Assembly: GCA_007922305.1 (NCBI GenBank)
Contig: ML677374.1
Location: 5,343,991-5,407,990 of the forward strand
DNA length: 64,000 nucleotides
Reading direction: 5' to 3'
Source: Dermatemys mawii
Lineage: Eukaryota > Chordata > Testudines > Dermatemydidae
The position numbers and the translations under genes are program-made. Below the pieces are notes generated by a model. It saw only the letters and a program-made list of their open reading frames with translations, was not told the origin of the DNA and searched no databases. Positions within the stretch are counted from its first letter, which is position 1, and each line of letters begins with the position of its first letter. This document shows positions 12,237 to 25,569 of the stretch, piece by piece.

Positions 12237-13607
12237 TTAGAAAGGGGGAGGTAGTTAAACATAAAGACCTATGATATGAAAATAATTCATATCCTTCAGC
12301 TGAACATACTGATAGAGAACCCTCTTCCTCTTCTGCAGATACTGATAAAGGGCCCGTGGAGACTTGAATTCAACACTAGAATTTTAGTGAGTCCTTCAAG
12401 GGTTCCTGGGAATTAGGAGATGTGTTTTCTGTTGGGATTCTTTGCATCTGAGGTGGAATGAAGAGCAGAAACTCAAAAATAATCTTAAATTAGATTTAGA
12501 GGCAGAAACTGTCCTTTGCAAAAATGGTATTAAATTTGCATTGAGTGTCATGTGGGTTTAGTCTGCTATTACTTTCCTCAAAAAGAACCATTCACTGAAT
12601 GATCCAGTTGGCTTAAGCCAACATTTTAGGTCATCTCCCTGGAGGAAAAGCCCACTGAATCCAATATCCACACCTTGTCTCATCTACATCGTTGTGAACC
12701 TATCACCGGGGTTCCCATGACAGTGTGCCTGCTAGATGCTGGGCCAGGCCTCAGCACTTACCCAGGTGTCTGCTCTGAGGTGTGTGTTTCTGCACATTGG
12801 TTTTGTCTTAAAAGGCTCAACCCTTCAGTTGAGCCCCAGAGTTGGTCCCTTCCAGATTCTGTGAATTATCACAAATGAAGCAGCCACAAATTAAACATCC
12901 CAGAGGTACTGTAAGAGTCTACCCTTCCCTCAGAGAGCTTCTGTACAGTAGTGGGCTGCAATTAGGCTCACAGGTTAGTGGCAAAGACTAGCTCCAGCAT
13001 AAGTGGATCCACAACAGGTCCTCCCTTTCCTTCAGGGAATGGTAGGTTGAGGCAAGGACTGGTCTGTCACCAACTAATCAGGCTTTGTCCCTTTTAATCT
13101 GTTCCCTCCAATTCGGACATCTCCTACAAGTGCAGTGTGGCAGGCCATCAGAGCCCAGATTAGCCTGGTAACCTCTTGTTGTGCAGTTTGGGATTTGTAC
13201 ACACCAACACATGACCCCAAAAGCGTGAAGAACGAGAATGGAATAGCAATTAAGTGTTTACTGATGGGACAGTGCCTTTCCTTAATGTTTTCTCACCTCA
13301 GATAAACAGAGAACTCAAAGCATAGTGGCAGCATATGCTAAATACCCTTTCTGTAGCCAAAAACGGAATAAGTACATTTCGGACTAGCAAAGAAAATTAA
13401 TGGCTTGTGCTTTTGTTTTTTCCCTTAAACGACTGCATTTTTTTCAAAGGGAACAGGGAAATACCTCAACAAGATTAGAGCTGTGGATGCAATAAAGACA
13501 ATGTGAAGTATGCATAATTCTGGGTTACCACTTGGTCGTGAGCGTAAGCAGAAATGGCACAGGAGGAGATATATTATGAATCCCATCTTTGAAACATTAC
13601 CTAGCAT

Positions 13608-13731
13608 TAGGGTGACCTAATGTTCTGATTTTATAGGGATAGTCCTGATTTTGGGGTCTTTTTCTCACATAGGCACCTATTGCCCCTCACCTCCTGTCCC
13701 AATTTTTGACACTTGCTGTCTGGTCAGCCTA
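13608..13731. mobile_element. Short hAT-like non-autonomous element
   Basis: This 124-bp element starts TAGGGTGACC and ends GGTCAGCCTA, so the ends are near-perfect inverted repeats. Internal text ('gttctgattttatagggata', 'gtctttttctcacataggc', 'acacttgctgtctggtca') is a diverged copy of a MITE I recognise as abundant in turtles and crocodilians. Flanking octamers (cctagcat and cttagata) are too diverged to prove a target duplication. It has no coding capacity. Confidence 0.7.
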
Positions 13732-16643
13732 CTTAGATATGCTGCAAGCAAGCAGCACTACAATTACAAGTCTGAAGAGTCTCCTTATAGACTTCTGCGG
13801 TAAGTGACTTATAATTCAGCTGTACAAATTCATTCCAGTCTCAGTTCAAGAACAAGGCATTTTTAAAAACAAATTTTCAAGAGCGGTGGTCAATTTTAAG
13901 TTACAAAAATGCAAAAAAAGATACTAAAATTAGTTAATATTTAAAAAGACAAATCTGATGGCTGGCTGGTCTATAATGAGGTCATAGTCCCTTTTAGCAG
14001 TCTGCTCTTGTTCAGTACATGCCCTGATACTAATGAGTTGAGATATTAATATTTACAGAATGGCTGCTATGAATCAGCATCATTGTTCATAATGACATTT
14101 ATCACGGCTTCACAGTTCCATATTCTTCTCTTAGGTACACTGGCATAATTCTGAATCACAATGGATTTAGGATGGGAGTTTCAAAAAAGTCCATCAGAGG
14201 GTAGGCATGCAATCTCCCACTGAATTTAAAGATGAAGTTTTCTATTTAACTCATAATTTTCTTGACCCTGTTATTGTGGGGTTAAAGCAAGGCCTCCCCC
14301 TCTTATTTCAATTGAGAGGTGTTTGCAGTTCGGAATAGACAAGAGGTTATAGAGATATATTATGGTTAAAGAAAAGAATACAACATCTTTTAGCAACCCT
14401 CTTTGAAAATACTAATATGCTTGTGCATAAATAAAGCCCTTAGCTTGCTTGGATAGACTCTCTTTGAGACGTGCCGATGGTGCTAACTCAGAGCAGAAAA
14501 CACTCTTATTCCAGGCCACTGCGGTGAAGTGACATTTACCTAATGCAGCTATAAATTTCCTGATAATTAGTGGGTTGCTGACAGTGATACAATTTGACTA
14601 GTGCAGCGTGCCAGCCTCAAACTAGCTCTCCAACACCCACAAGTTACGCAGATCGAAAAAACAAAATTTCCCAAATTCTGAACAGCACAACAGCTCAAAG
14701 TCAAAGGATGGTGCTACACAATGCCTACCAGTTGCTGTGAATTTTCAATGTTCCATACTTCCATTATTGATACGATTTATTCACCTTTGTACTTGACCAT
14801 TGTTAGTTTCCATAAACAACTAACTTCATGTCCCAATTTGAGATGTGTCAATAGTTAAATTTTTACAAGTTCTACTCCAATTGTGACTTAAATTTAATGT
14901 ATAATTTTATATTATTGCTAAAAAGAATTTTTATTAATATTAAAAAATAGCATAATCTGATGCATTCGCTTTCTAAGTACCTGCTTTGTTGAAAACAAAT
15001 AATAAAATACTTGTAGCAAATATTCACTTTTGCCTAAGGCCCAGATTTTTACAGGTATTTTCAGGCATTGCTTCACACAGCACTGCAAGGCCTAACTGAC
15101 TTAGAAGCCTAAGTTGAATTTTCAAAGAGAAGACATGAAGAGAAAACATGAAATCCTCTAGTCCATACCCACTCAGTATGGAAAAAAGTTCATCCCCAAC
15201 TAAGGCAAGTAAATAGATATATTAATGATAGAGAATACAGATAGTTTGTTAACAGTCAAAGCAACCACAGACCGCAGTCCTGCAGAGACTTATGCATGTG
15301 CTTTCTGTTACACATGAGTAGTCTCATTGACTAGAATGTGAATAGTCGCGTGAGTAAAGTTAGTTCTTTGAGGACTGAGGCCACAATCCGCAGCACATAC
15401 TCTGCGGTACCTGGTCATATGCATTTCTGCAATGTCCGACTTACAGGAAATATTTCTTCGTGTGGTTCCCCCCTCCTCACCATAAGTTACTGTGTAATAA
15501 AAGAATAATCTAGAGATCCACAAAATCCTAAAAAGCCCATTTTCTGCATTGAATCACATAAAAGAGCCTGAGCCTGCTTCCACGCCAGCCAGTGGCAAAA
15601 CGCTTAGTAACTTCAAGGGTAGCAGGATGGGTCTCCCAAAGGTCAGTTTCTCAGCCAGTGTAGTAAACATTTTTTCCTATATCCAACAGCAAAATCAGTC
15701 CTGCTGCCCAACTTGAAGCAGAATTCTCTTCTTTTGGTATTACCCCCAAGAAATATTCTGAACTCCTGCAATAAATCTAGAGTCCTAAATCCTCTTCATC
15801 CTATGCCAGGGGAATTGTAACAACTTTTGACCTCTCCTAGAGACCTTGCACTTGACAGCAGTTACTACACAAGAGTGCTCTAACCATGCCCTTCTAACAG
15901 CTTTAACATCTTCAAGTAGGGGTACTGAGTGCAAAAGACATTATCAAATCCTCTGATCTTTAACCTTTGATGTTGATTAGAATAGGTTGATTTTATATGT
16001 GCCTCTAACTGCCTGGGAAGCATTCAGCTCACCACTCCTTTCCTGAGGGGAAAATAAGATTTCTAGTAAAGCTGCATGGATTACTTATAAATGCTTCCCA
16101 CATTCACTAATGCTCCCATCTCTTGTGTTGTATTTTTTTAAATCAGATTTACTGGTTTGAGGTCGAAGATCAGAGTCATAGCTTGCCAAGAGCACCTTTC
16201 TTTTTGGTTTCGGCTCTTTTGCAAGGTGCTCACAGATCCAAGATTAAGTTCGTCCCTCCCTTTGTTGCTGTTCTGTGTTTTTTTCCAACCACCTTCACCC
16301 TCTTCCAAAAGACAAACGCTCATAGGCAACGATGTTATTTTCTAAGCTTTCAAAAGCTTCACAGCAGTAATGACATCCAAAAGTCGCAAAATAAACTTTC
16401 ACTCAGCAATAGTCACCTGTGTTTCGCATCCAGTGAAAAAGCACAGAGTAAAAGGCTCAACACATATCAGGCCCTAGGAGATGGCTCATTGCCACAAGTT
16501 CCTTTGTTGATAAATGTATCTATTACACAGTGTAAACATATCTTTATCACACCAAGAGAGTTTCCCCATATGACCAAAAATCTGAGGAGAAAGTAACTGT
16601 GGAGATTCAAAATGGATTCTAATTATGTCTGTCTAATTTTTAA

Positions 16644-16690
16644 GGGCCTGATCCAAAGCCCATTGAAGTCAAGGGGAGTCTTGCCACAAG
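16644..16690. repeat. TGACTTCAATGGG-class fragment
   Basis: The text 'gggcctgatccaaagcccat' and 'tgaagtcaaggggagtctt' is half of the fold-back family (arm plus central core). The complementary second arm is missing. Confidence 0.6.
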
Positions 16691-19600
16691 CTTGGCTTGG
16701 TTTTGGTTTACCCCCTAAGAGCAGCCTATGCTAGTCTTTAAAAATGAAACAACAGTGTTTGAACAATTGCAATAGGGTGACATTATTTTCATTATATACC
16801 TTTGCTTTAAGAACATGATTTAGTAGAAATATGTATCTCAGATTTTCTAAAATCTACATGCATAAGAAATGAGTTTTTCAAACTGTCTTGAGTTACATGT
16901 CCAACATGATAGCAATTTTCTCACCTAAGTCCGATTTAAAAGTAAGTTGCAAATATGAATTTTTATTTGTCACTCTTTTTCCTTCTATTAACAAAAGCAG
17001 TGAACAAAAAAGATGCTTAAAGATATCAAACACCTAGTGTGGTGTGAACGGGCTGTTGGAAAACAAAGACCAATTTAATGATGTGAGAAATTAGATGAAA
17101 CTGTCAAGTTTAAAGAATCTTAAAATGGTTAACAGGTCAAAACATAAAAACTTCTTTATGGACAGAGTGAATATAAAGGGAACATGGTAAATATCTGCCA
17201 AGGGTTAATTGCAACCCTGCATGAAAAGCAGTTAACAAGTGAGAGTTAGAACACCCAGGAGGAAAAGAAAATTTTTTCCAGTGCCATGAGAAATAAACAA
17301 CAAGGGGGAAATATTTCCTTTGGCCACCGTTACCTCCTCTCCAAAAGCTCAGAGGAGCAGTGGGAATGCCAAGGCCTGGTTTGCTCTTGACTCCCTTTGA
17401 AACATTTGTCTTCATTACCACTCTTTTTAATCAAGGCTCCTTCATGAGTGTTTCTGCTCGGCCCCCAAGGGGAAACTTTCGGCTGTGATAAATCAGCATC
17501 CACACCGCAAGTCACTAATCAGCACTCTCAGGGAAAGAATAACAGCAAAGTGCAGACCACTAAAGGCTTGGAGAAAGCTGAAGACTTAGTGGCCTCAAGG
17601 AAGAACGGCCTACATAAGAATAATAAGTCATCACTACCTTCTGGGCTAACAAGACTTGCATTTGCAGAAATTACTTAAAAGCTTCTCACACACAAATTGT
17701 TCTCACTGTATCAAGAGTACTTTATTGATGAATGCAAACACACTATCACCCTTGAGCCTGGTTCTGTTAATTCAGTTTACACTGTTAGAATTATGACCTT
17801 AAATTAGGAATTTCACTTCCTACTTCCTGCCTACAAAGCATACAGAAAGCAGCCTTTGTAACAGAGACCTAGTGCTATAACGCTGCAAAATTATGAAACA
17901 ATGACTGGGGTGGGCCGGGCCATAAGGATGAAGACATAGAGAAGTAGATTTAAGAAATTATCCAACAGTTAAATGACATCTCTTTTCCCTGGTTATTGCA
18001 ATTAAATGTCTTCAAGAAAAGTTTAAGATTAGCAGCCATGTTAGTCTGTATCCATACAAGTCTTCCTCGTCTTATTCAAGAAAAGTGGTATTTTTAAATA
18101 AGGGTATTCATAAAAATTGAAACATATTTTAAAACAATTGCCACCTTAAAAGGCAAATATGCATGTTGGGCATCCTGTTCCTAGTATTTTATTTCTTTAT
18201 CTTTATTAACACTGTTCCATGTTCTGACTGCAGAAATAATTAATACTTCAGTAGTCGTGTCTTAAAAATTGTACAAATTCCCAAATCTCCTTCAACACTC
18301 GCCAAGCACATTGCAGAAAAAGCACACACATGCACACCCAAAATCTTTCCGCTAGTTCCCAAATAGTTTGGACACCAGCATTGCTATGAAACAACTGTGG
18401 ACTGTAAAACCACGTTAAGTATCGGCATGCAAATTAGCATACTAAGCATTCTCGTATCCAATAGTTCTAAAACAAAAACCCTGGAGCAAATTTTTCCAAG
18501 GCCAGATCCACAACCATTTACATATTTTTTTCCTTGTTAAGACTCATCTCCATGAAACCTGGCCTGTGTAGGTAAAGTTCATATGTGGGCAAAAGTGGCC
18601 TCAAAGGCTAAAGAAGAAACTTCTTCGCCGTTCTCATTTGAAAAGATTAACTAAGTCCAAATTTTCCAGTCTATCCTCAGAGCTTGGACTCCAATATTGA
18701 CGGAAAACAGCCATAATATACTGTAGAAAATCACTTGGTGTCAGAACAAACATAAAAATGCAATTAAGCTATGCTGCTTCTAGAAATAAAGGACTATGCA
18801 AACTATGGTCCAGATTCAACTGGAATTATGTAAGTAAAGCAGGACACTTGTGAGTGCTTCTGTATGTCAATACCTAGTTGCCCTGGATGCTCACAGCCAC
18901 TTCTCTGTTAAATTTTGTATATGTGACTGACTACAAATATACTGTTCGTATCCAAACTTCTAAACAAAAAGAATCAGTGGCCCAGTAGTTTAGCAGGAGT
19001 GCGCCGCACAGCTTTGCTAGAGATTCTGGTATGAGAGTGGCCTGTGGCACATTGTCAAGTGGGCCTCTCCAAGATCCAAGTACGGCATGACCAATATTAC
19101 GTTCTTCAGTGCCCCTTGCCAGACTGTTCATGAAGTGGCACTGACTGCAGTCCAGCAAGGTAGGGGCCTTCTGACTGGAGGGAAGATTGAGTGCTGATGA
19201 CCAAATGGGGTTGAAGGAAACAGATATAAGCCCCACCGTTAGTTAATAGTGAGCTTTTCAAGGATTCTAGGTTACCATCAAAGAGTACACATCACATTTT
19301 CAGTGGGCAGAGGGAAATGAAGGAAGAAACACGAAGTCACTTACTACTTTATATTAATAAAAAAAAGTAAACAATTTGAAGACCATACTCATTAATATTT
19401 TGTGTGTTTGAACTTTAAAATAATCTTAAAAGTGTAGTAACTAATTACAGATGTCTAAAAAGGAACATTTAATGTGCAATCCACGCAGATCATTACAATC
19501 TGCTTGTAAGGCAAATCTTTTGAGTGCTATAAATAGGTGGTTTAACAAAGATAAGAATTAGGCACAAGAACTGTACTAGAGACACTGTTAAATCAGAGGT

Positions 19601-21296
19601 TGGAATGTAACAAGAAAATTCTCTACATCAATCACACTCTTTTACATCAAAGAATTCAATATTTTTCAGTGATCCTTTCTGAAAGATGAAAATTGTTGTT
19701 AAAGTTGTCTGATCCCACTCGCCTTAAATGATCCTTTAATTTCCTCTCTTATTTCTAAGCCCTCAGGTGGCTAGTCCAATGCTATCTGCCCTTGGATGCA
19801 TGTAAAGTTCACAGCTTTGTGCCTGATCTCATGATCCTCTATCAAAACAGCACTTTCAGAAGCATTTCCTGTCTAGCTCTGCCTTGCGTGAGTTGCTCCT
19901 TGGCTGAATCTTCTGCCAGACTAAATCCCTTCGTGGAAAGCTGTAGAAAACGCAACACAGCCCCATCCCCCGCTCCACCTTGGGCCTGACATCCGGAACT
20001 GACTTAGGAAGTATCATAATGGTTACCAAATTTTTGGGAACTGCCTTAGCTTTTCTGAGCTAAACATATGTTTAGTACAAGCTGCATCACCTATCACCAC
20101 TTGACCTTATGACTGCCTAGAGTTGCTGATTTTTCTTTTTTTTTGCTGAAAACAAGAAAACTTTTACCAGATAACACAATGATGTAAATACAAAATTATG
20201 TTGTGAAACAACTACAGACATGCTGATTTCCAGATGTTTGACGAGACTGTAAAGAAACAGTACAAAGAAGGGTCAACAGTTTCCGTCGGAGACTCTGCTG
20301 GGTTCCAAATTAAAAAAAAAAAAGAAAACCAAACCAACATTCAGATCTCAAAAGTAATGGGGATTCTTCACATCTGTCAAATGATTTAGAATGTAAGAAT
20401 AAGGACGAAAAGTAACGGTTCTCTTGCCATCTGTGTGCCATCATTTTGTGTGTCTTGCCAAATTCCAGTCCATCAATAGCTGGTTAAAAGATCTTTGATT
20501 GCCAACATTCTGAGAATTTCCTAAAAGTGTTATTACCTCACTATGGGAAAAGACGGCAGCCTGCCACCTGGAAATCACAACTCTTTGTTCAAGTTACTTA
20601 TTTGAAGTAAGTGGAACTGTAGCAACAGTTAATATAGGCACCGAAAGATACAAATCATCACAAGTTTGCAGAGCAAAATGCTCCCAAAGCTTTGGAATAT
20701 GGGATAAGGAGGAGCACTATCTCCAAGGCGTACACCCTTTCTTTCTCACCTAACCATGAACTAGCAATATTGCTGCTTGAAAACTTAGCTAGCAAAATTT
20801 CTGCTTGAACACTGCCAGAGCAACGTTAGACTTTATTCTGCAATGTCTAGTCCCCTCAGTCTGTCTCAGATGCACAGAGGGCTCATCCAAGAACTGTGTG
20901 CGCTCCCTCCCCAATGAGGCCCAAAGAAGCAGTGTAGGGGGCAGTCCTGGAATGGATGCGTCAGCATCTGTAGGGCTCGAACTTGATTTTCCTGTGGATC
21001 TTCATGCTCTCCTTCCATTTGGACACAAACTCCTCCTTCTAAAGCGGACGATTTGGTACAAATATTGAGATTAATTTTGCTGAGCTCTCTTCGAATCCTA
21101 TTTTGCATTAATGAGGATCTCACTCAGGACTTCATTTGTGGTGGGTCAGGAGATTCTTTTTGTGTGTCTATACAGGACACCTACCATACTAGACAATCAC
21201 CTCTACTAAAGCTAGACAAACATATGGTTTAGGTGCTCTCATGGGGTTAGTGTACTATGCAGTCCAGTCCAGTCCTATTTCAAATAACATCTGCCA

Positions 21297-21390
21297 ATGC
21301 ATGCCTCCGATGAAGTGGGTATTAGCCCACAAATACTTATGCTCTACTACTTTAGTTAGTCTTTAAGGTGCCACAGGACTCCTTATCACA
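21297..21390 (+). mobile_element. Hammerhead-motif repeat, copy 2 (3' truncated)
   Basis: It begins at 'gcatgcctccgatgaag', contains the same GTGGGTATTAGCCCAC stem and 'ttagttagtctttaaggtgc', and stops after 'ccacaggactccttatcac', about 10 bp before the DNA transposon at 21401. It lacks the final GGCTACCCCTCTGAT end. No direct repeat is visible. The GAAA core is altered to AAAT. Confidence 0.7.
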
Positions 21391-21400
21391 TCTAACAACA

Positions 21401-22395
21401 CAGTAACTCCTCACTTAACGTTGTAGTTAAGTTCCTGAAAAATGCAACTGTAAGTGAAACGATGTTAAGTGAATCCAATTTCCCCATAAGAATTAATGTA
21501 AATGGGGGGTTAGGTTCCAGGGAAATGTTTTCACTAGCAAAAGACTATATTATACACACACACACAGACAAAATTAAGTTTTAAAGAAATAATTTAATAC
21601 TGGTACACAGCAATGATGATTGTGAAGCTGGGTTGTGTTGGTGAAGTCAGAGGGCAGGATATTTCCCAGGGAATGCGTTACTGCTAAATGATGAACTAGC
21701 AATTGGCTGAGCCCTCAAGGGTTAACTCACACTCTACAAGGAAGCAGAAATCGAGGGAGGGGAGACAGCATGGCAGACAGAGACAGAGACATACCAAGTG
21801 TGTGTGAGACAGAGATGTGTATTTCCCCTTTAAGTATGCTGACCCCACTCTTAAGTACACAGTCTTGTTAATTAGATCAGCAAGCTGAGACTGCAGCTGC
21901 TGTTGCCAGGAAGCTCCCTCCATCCTGAGCCCTGTCGTATGTTCCCCTGCTCTATGGAAGATGCGGTAAGCGGGGTGCAGGAGCAGGGGAGAGGGGGAAA
22001 TCCTGACATTAGCCTGCCTCTTTCTCCCTTCCCTCCCCTGCACAGCAAGCAGGAGGCTGGGGAGCAGCTCCAAGACAGAGGGCAGGAGCCGCACATGGCA
22101 GTGGGAGGCGGGACAGCTGAACTGCTGGCAATTGATAGCCTGCTGGGCAGCTGCTGCACAGGGAACTTAGAGAAGCGAGGAGCTGATAGGAGGGCTGTCA
22201 GTGCACCCTGGTTCCAAGCCCTCACCAGCTAGCTGCAACGAGCTGCTCTTCCTGCAAGCAGTGGACAAAGCAGGCAGCTGCCAAATGACGTTAGAAAGAG
22301 CACTGCACAACTTTAAACGAGGATGTTCCCTAATTGATCAGCAACATAGCAACAAAACAACGTTAACCGGGACGACTTTAAGTGAGGAGTTACTG
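21401..22395. mobile_element. Tc1/mariner (Tigger-like) non-autonomous DNA transposon
   Basis: The ends are inverted copies: left CAGTAACTCCTCACTTAACG, right the inverse complement of CAGTAACTCCTCACTTAAAG. CAGT...ACTG termini with TA on the right flank (CA on the left, one substitution) fit TA-targeting Tigger/pogo elements. The outer 150 bp or so on both sides are AT-rich, while the interior (about 21700-22300) is GC-rich. No transposase ORF remains. The several 80-130 codon ORFs inside on both strands have low-complexity translations and no domain. Length is 995 bp. The family name is uncertain. Confidence 0.75.
21552..21567. repeat. (CA)n microsatellite
   Basis: A short CA run inside the Tigger-like element, just after its left AT-rich flank. 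Confidence 0.8.
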
Positions 22396-22577
22396 TACTT
22401 GCTTAAACCTACCATGTGTTGTTGGGTTCTGGAAAGGGGAAGATGAGAGGACGCTCCATGTGAGCAGCAGAGCAGGATTACTCCCCAGTGCTAAAAAGCA
22501 CTAGGGAAGTTCGGCAGCTTTCGTGCATGTCTACAAACAACATCCCTGAGAAAGTTTGGGGGCAGCAAGAGAGGCAA

Positions 22578-22850
22578 CCAAACAGCTTGTCCACACAGAG
22601 AAGCTGACCAATTTAGCAATAGTGGAATAAGATATAGTTATTCTGGAATAGCTCCCCATACAGATGATCTATTCCAGAATAAAAGTAACGGCCTAATAAG
22701 TACTCCACAGAAAAGTAACTATTCTGGAATAAAGTCATTTTTATTCTGGAAAAGAGTATCCATACAGGGACATAATCCATAATTACTATAATGGAACAGC
22801 TTATTCCGTTATAGCTATGCCAGTCCATTTCCCTATGACAAGGCCTCATT
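22578..22850. repeat. MITE-like repeat with TTCTGGAA modules
   Basis: This block starts near 'cagcttgtccacacagagaa' and ends near 'ttatagctatgccagtcca'. It contains 'ttctggaata', 'attccagaat', 'attctggaat' and 'attctggaaa' at about 22641, 22671, 22721 and 22743. I recognise the general style (tgtccacacag..., gaatagct...) from reptile MITEs. Clear terminal repeats and a target duplication were not identified. Confidence 0.5.
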
Positions 22851-22897
22851 TTGCAATTCATTGACTCATAGTTGGTACTCTACAGCAAGTACTAGCC

Positions 22898-23481
22898 CAG
22901 GGGTTCTCAAAGTGTGGGTCGCAACCCCATTTTGATGGGATCACTAGGGCAGAAAGCCCCAGCCCGGAGGGCCATGGGCAAAAGGAGGCCAAAGCCCCAG
23001 CCAACCTGCCTCTCTGCAAGCAGCTACAGCGGTTGGTGGATGAAGCTCCACCCAGCCTGCCCCTCCGTGAGGGGGAGCTATGGCAGCTGAGGACAGAAGC
23101 CCCAGCCAGCACACCTCTCCATAGGTGGGTGCTGGGGGCTGACACACTGAAAAACAAATACAGGTCTCATCTCACTGTTGAGGGTAACCTCCATCTTTAC
23201 CTCAGCCGCAAGAGCCCCCCTTCAAGGATTGGTGTTCCTCAATGTAAGCTCGTCCCTCTCATTAGGCGCATATTTTTATTTTTTACTACTGGATATAAAG
23301 ATTGTCTTGTGATTGTCTTGTGAATTAAAATATTTAGGGGCTACTTTTCATCCATCCAGCCTTGTACTGCATTTTTTAATTTTAAATACTAACCATTCTA
23401 AGTGATGCAGGGCACTGGGGTTGTATGGTAATTTTCCTTGTCAGAAGAGGGCTGCAGTGCAAGGAAGTTTAAGAAACGCTG
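22898..23481. mobile_element. hAT non-autonomous DNA transposon
   Basis: The 14-bp terminal inverted repeats are left CAGGGGTTCTCAAA and right TTTAAGAAACGCTG (inverse CAGCGTTTCTTAAA). The flanking octamers are TACTAGCC and CACTAGCC (7 of 8 identical), an 8-bp target duplication as expected for hAT. The left end continues 'gtgtgggtcgcaacccc', typical of Charlie/MER-type hAT elements. Length is 584 bp with no transposase. Minus-strand ORFs (22858-23157) are incidental. Confidence 0.85.
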
Positions 23482-24648
23482 CACTAGCCAGTAGTTGGCA
23501 GTATAATAATAATGCCCCTTGGGAATCCTCCTTGGTCCAGGCAGAAATCCTTGTCCAGGGATATCTTAGCAAACATTTTTGCTCCTCTTTCCTGTGCTAG
23601 CAAGGGCAGGATTTAGCTCCTTCTGCATACCTTGCTGTCACCCCCAGGTTTTAAACTCCCAGGGATTGAAAAGGTGAGCTTGATTTCTTAGTTTTATTGC
23701 AAAGATAACATAATAAAACTGCAGTTCTGTCTACTGTGTGCAGTGTTACTAAATTAAAATAGTACATAAAGTGGAAGAAATATTTTACACTAACTAACTA
23801 AAGAGATAATTCATTTGGCTGTGAAAGAGTTAATAAGGAGCAAAATTACACACAGAGCGTGTTAAAGGTTAGAAGAATAATCAGTCATTTGAAAAACACT
23901 ACATAAACATTTTTCCGGATGCAATTTTTAGTCCAAGGATACATTTCCCAGTAGAAATCAGCAGCTAAAAAGGAAATCATTTAGTCTCCATAAGTGCCAA
24001 ATTGTATCCTGATTTTTCCTGGTCTGGCTCGACTTTCAAAACTAGTGGTTCAACTTCTGCAATCTTTCACCCAGTGACTATATAAACACATCTTTATAAG
24101 ACAGACATAATCCTTGGGTGGGCCAATTTATGTTGGATTATGAAAATACTTAAAATACAAAATCGTATAATGACTGTTGTCCTTTAGGTTTGCACTAAAT
24201 GGAAAAAAAAAAATCCAGTTAACCCAGACAGTCCTCACTGCTTTCAAAAGTAACCTGCCACATTCCTCAATTTCAATTATTCTAGGACCCTTCAACATTA
24301 TTAAACACTACTGAATTTCGCTGTTTAGTTATCCTGGTCTTGATTTTTAATGCTATCTAATGTAACACATACCTATTTTGAGCTAAAAAAAATGCATACA
24401 ATATCTTTGGCAAATTGTCTGGATGTCAACACAGTCAGTTACCACACCACATGCCCATACTCCATACCACACAATTCAACTGAATTAAGTTATTATATAC
24501 ACTGGCCAGAAAACCAGTTCTCACCCTTGAAAATATTTGGCTACTCTCCCCATTTGGTTAAAGGTTGCATAAACATTAGTTTTAAGAAGGACAAAGCAAT
24601 CTACATATAAAGCAAACACATTCATTTAGAATTGATTGCACTCTCTCT

Positions 24649-24667
24649 GTGTATGTGTGTGTGTGTA
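24649..24667. repeat. (TG)n microsatellite
   Basis: An interrupted TG run (tgtgtatgtgtgtgtgtgta) with no other notable context. Confidence 0.8.
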
Positions 24668-25375
24668 TACAAACTTCTAAAAAATTATTACTGCACATGT
24701 ACTTTTTCAGCCATGTAACTAAGAAACAGTTTACACTTTTATTCTTCATGGAAAGGTTTTTTTTGTTTCCCTGAAACTCTAGAGTTTTTACAGGCAACTA
24801 CAAAAGCCAGCATGCTAAAGCCAACAGTATCCTATCTTCAACACTTAGCATGTGGTAGAAGAGAATTTCCTTTTCCTCCAACGTGAAAGAAGACATATTT
24901 CTAGTCTTTAGAGAGTAAAGAATAAATTATAGTGATAAGATCTGGAAAAGTTTGGTTGGAAGTTAAGAGATTTTCACATCTGTGTCTACACATCCATGCC
25001 TTGGGAATAATGTATCTCAAGTACCATTCACATAAAAATGTGAGAAAATGTTCCTCTCTTAAATGTAGCAAAAACATTAATTGTACTGATGACTACAGTT
25101 TGACTAGTATTATGATCTGAGGTAATGACTTAAAACATTTTTTTTCTCAAAGTTAAAATACTTCATATTCAATATGTGTGCGTATAATATTACATAAAAA
25201 TACACAAACACAGACTCTTCGTTAACCTCTGCACATTCAGCAGTGCATTCGCCACTTTCACCACTGCATTAACTCTACTTTTAAGCTGGTGTAATTCATT
25301 TTATCACTATGTTATGCTGGCATAAGACTGAAGTAACAAAGTAACGAATCAGCCTTATGATATCATAACACAGTC

Positions 25376-25470
25376 TAGTATTTATACAGGGCTTGAGTAA
25401 AATCTCTTTAAAGTCAAAGGTAGACTTTGCATTGGCTTTAGCAGATTTTGAATCAGGACCACAGGACTTT
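25376..25470. repeat. Diverged fold-back repeat
   Basis: The texts 'tttaaagtcaaaggtagact' and 'agattttgaatcaggacc' resemble a worn copy of the TGACTTCAATGGG family. The assignment is weak. Confidence 0.35.
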
Positions 25471-25548
25471 CCCAGTCAGATTCTCATCTCAATCAGGCCA
25501 TTTCATCTTTAGCGTTCTTTACATGTTAACCAATTGTGGTGATACTAA

Positions 25549-25569
25549 GAGAGTGAGAGAGAGAGAGAT
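25549..25569. repeat. (GA)n microsatellite
   Basis: A GA run with one interruption (gagagtgagagagagagaga). Confidence 0.8.

Noticed and set aside
12660..13170. GC-richer block suspected to be an LTR or exon
   Set aside because: No TG...CA ends, splice-bounded frame or family resemblance could be supported; it may be an unclassified repeat.
16123..16596. Longest plus-strand ORF (157 codons)
   Set aside because: No recognisable domain, low-complexity Ser/Phe/Lys composition, no splice context or initiation context, and two overlapping ORFs in other frames. Consistent with chance in AT-rich intron.
20805..21068. Plus-strand ORF with balanced composition suspected as an exon
   Set aside because: No acceptor/donor pair in frame and the opposite-strand ORF is equally open; it is also on the wrong strand for BCAS3.
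21696..22232. Several overlapping ORFs of 109-132 codons on both strands
   Set aside because: They lie in the GC-rich interior of a non-autonomous Tigger-like element; translations have no transposase motif (no DDE/D block).
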